Program-made: the position numbers and the translations under genes | Shown: piece by piece, positions 5,499 through 5,773 of the stretch | Position numbering within the stretch: the first letter of the stretch is position 1 | How the letters are laid out: each line of letters opens with the position of its first letter | Assembly (NCBI GenBank): GCA_937923225.1 | Contig: CALAKR010000486.1 | Coordinates: 1-5,773 of the forward strand | Length of the DNA: 5,773 nucleotides | Direction of reading: 5' to 3' | DNA from: an uncultured Aquabacterium sp. | Lineage (GTDB): Bacteria; Pseudomonadota; Gammaproteobacteria; Burkholderiales; Burkholderiaceae_C | The notes under the pieces: generated by a model | Database searches by the model: none | The model's input: only the letters and a program-made list of their open reading frames with translations | What the model was told of the DNA's origin: nothing

Positions 5499-5773
5499 CT
5501 CGCCCCGCACGCCCGCCCTTGCCCACGCGCAACGGCGTCAGCCCCAGCAGCGTTGCGCTGCCCAGCGGCCCCTGGGCCACGGTGCTCGACTTCATGGCAG
5601 AACGCCTGCCCGCAGTCTCTCGCAACGAATGGCAAGCCCGCATGCACGCCGGCGACGTGCTCGACGATGATGGCCTGCCCGTGCCGCCCCAAGCGCCCTA
5701 CCGCCCGCAGACCCGCCTGCACTACTGGCGCGCTCTGCCCTTCGAACACGCCATCCCCTTCCATGAAGACATC
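5495..5773 (+). CDS. RluA-like pseudouridine synthase, N-terminal part (3' truncated)
   Basis: This frame is open from ATG 5495 to the window end (93 codons). The visible part reads as the N-terminal region of an RluA-type RNA pseudouridine synthase, which isomerises specific uridines in 23S rRNA and/or tRNA. Recognisable blocks are PTRNGVSPSSVALPSGPW at residues 11-28, LDFMAERLPAVSRNEWQARM at about 31-50, a G-x-V-L-D turn, and LHYWRALPFEHAIPFHEDI near 75-93. These correspond to the S4-like N-terminal fold and the lead-in to the catalytic domain. The catalytic HRLD/HRID motif lies beyond the window, so activity and target cannot be judged. No other in-frame start is close by. Its position just after trhO places two RNA-modification genes together. 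The family assignment is from memory of the motif pattern. Confidence 0.75.
   Translation, partial: MTRPARPPLPTRNGVSPSSVALPSGPWATVLDFMAERLPAVSRNEWQARMHAGDVLDDDGLPVPPQAPYRPQTRLHYWRALPFEHAIPFHEDI

Noticed and set aside
4558..5764. Minus-strand open frames across trhO and the pseudouridine synthase start (4558-5379, 5069-5764, 5118-5510)
   Set aside because: They are shadows of the well-identified + strand genes, with no recognisable domains and no plausible start signals.
1..5773. Mobile element, CRISPR array, tRNA, or a wholly new multi-gene system
   Set aside because: There are no transposase or integrase motifs, no direct repeat arrays and no cloverleaf-like segments. Each main gene belongs to a known family on a uniform GC-rich background.

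Overview
The window is GC-rich DNA with all genes on the + strand and short gaps between them. The gene types suggest a motile betaproteobacterium of the order Burkholderiales, probably Comamonadaceae-like. Pointers to this are a uric-acid/ureide gene encoding a UraD-allantoate amidohydrolase fusion, an sCache_2-type chemoreceptor, a TrhO-type rhodanese and an RluA-like pseudouridine synthase. The placement rests on recognised protein families and base composition, not on a database search.

Left part (1-2771): a two-gene ureide/M20 unit. The first gene is cut by the window edge. It encodes the C-terminal part of an OHCU decarboxylase (UraD) domain fused in frame to a complete allantoate amidohydrolase domain, so it covers two steps of uric acid breakdown. 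Its stop codon overlaps the start of a second M20-family gene by ATGA, so the two are almost certainly cotranslated. The second protein keeps the M20 fold, but three of the five canonical metal-ligand positions appear to be replaced.

Middle part (2772-4541): a roughly 220-base intergenic region carries a very good match to a flagellar sigma-28 (FliA) promoter, overlapped by a perfect 7-bp inverted repeat. It drives a methyl-accepting chemotaxis protein with TM1, a periplasmic sCache_2 domain, TM2, HAMP and a signalling domain. The well-placed ribosome binding site and ATG at 2992 are out of frame with the receptor. Adding one T to the TTTT run at 2998-3001 would restore a typical receptor N-terminus, so the gene is either frameshifted, read by reinitiation at 3036, or contains a sequencing error.

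Right part (4542-5773): trhO, encoding a tRNA U34 hydroxylase of the rhodanese family, may be nearly leaderless. It is followed, through a four-codon mini-ORF linked by two ATGA overlaps, by the start of an RluA-like pseudouridine synthase that runs off the window. Both act on RNA modification and look like one transcription unit.

I see no mobile element, CRISPR array, tRNA or rRNA. Most of the window is ordinary chromosome. The points worth a second look are the atypical M20 active site, the chemoreceptor frameshift and the sigma-28 promoter/inverted repeat overlap.
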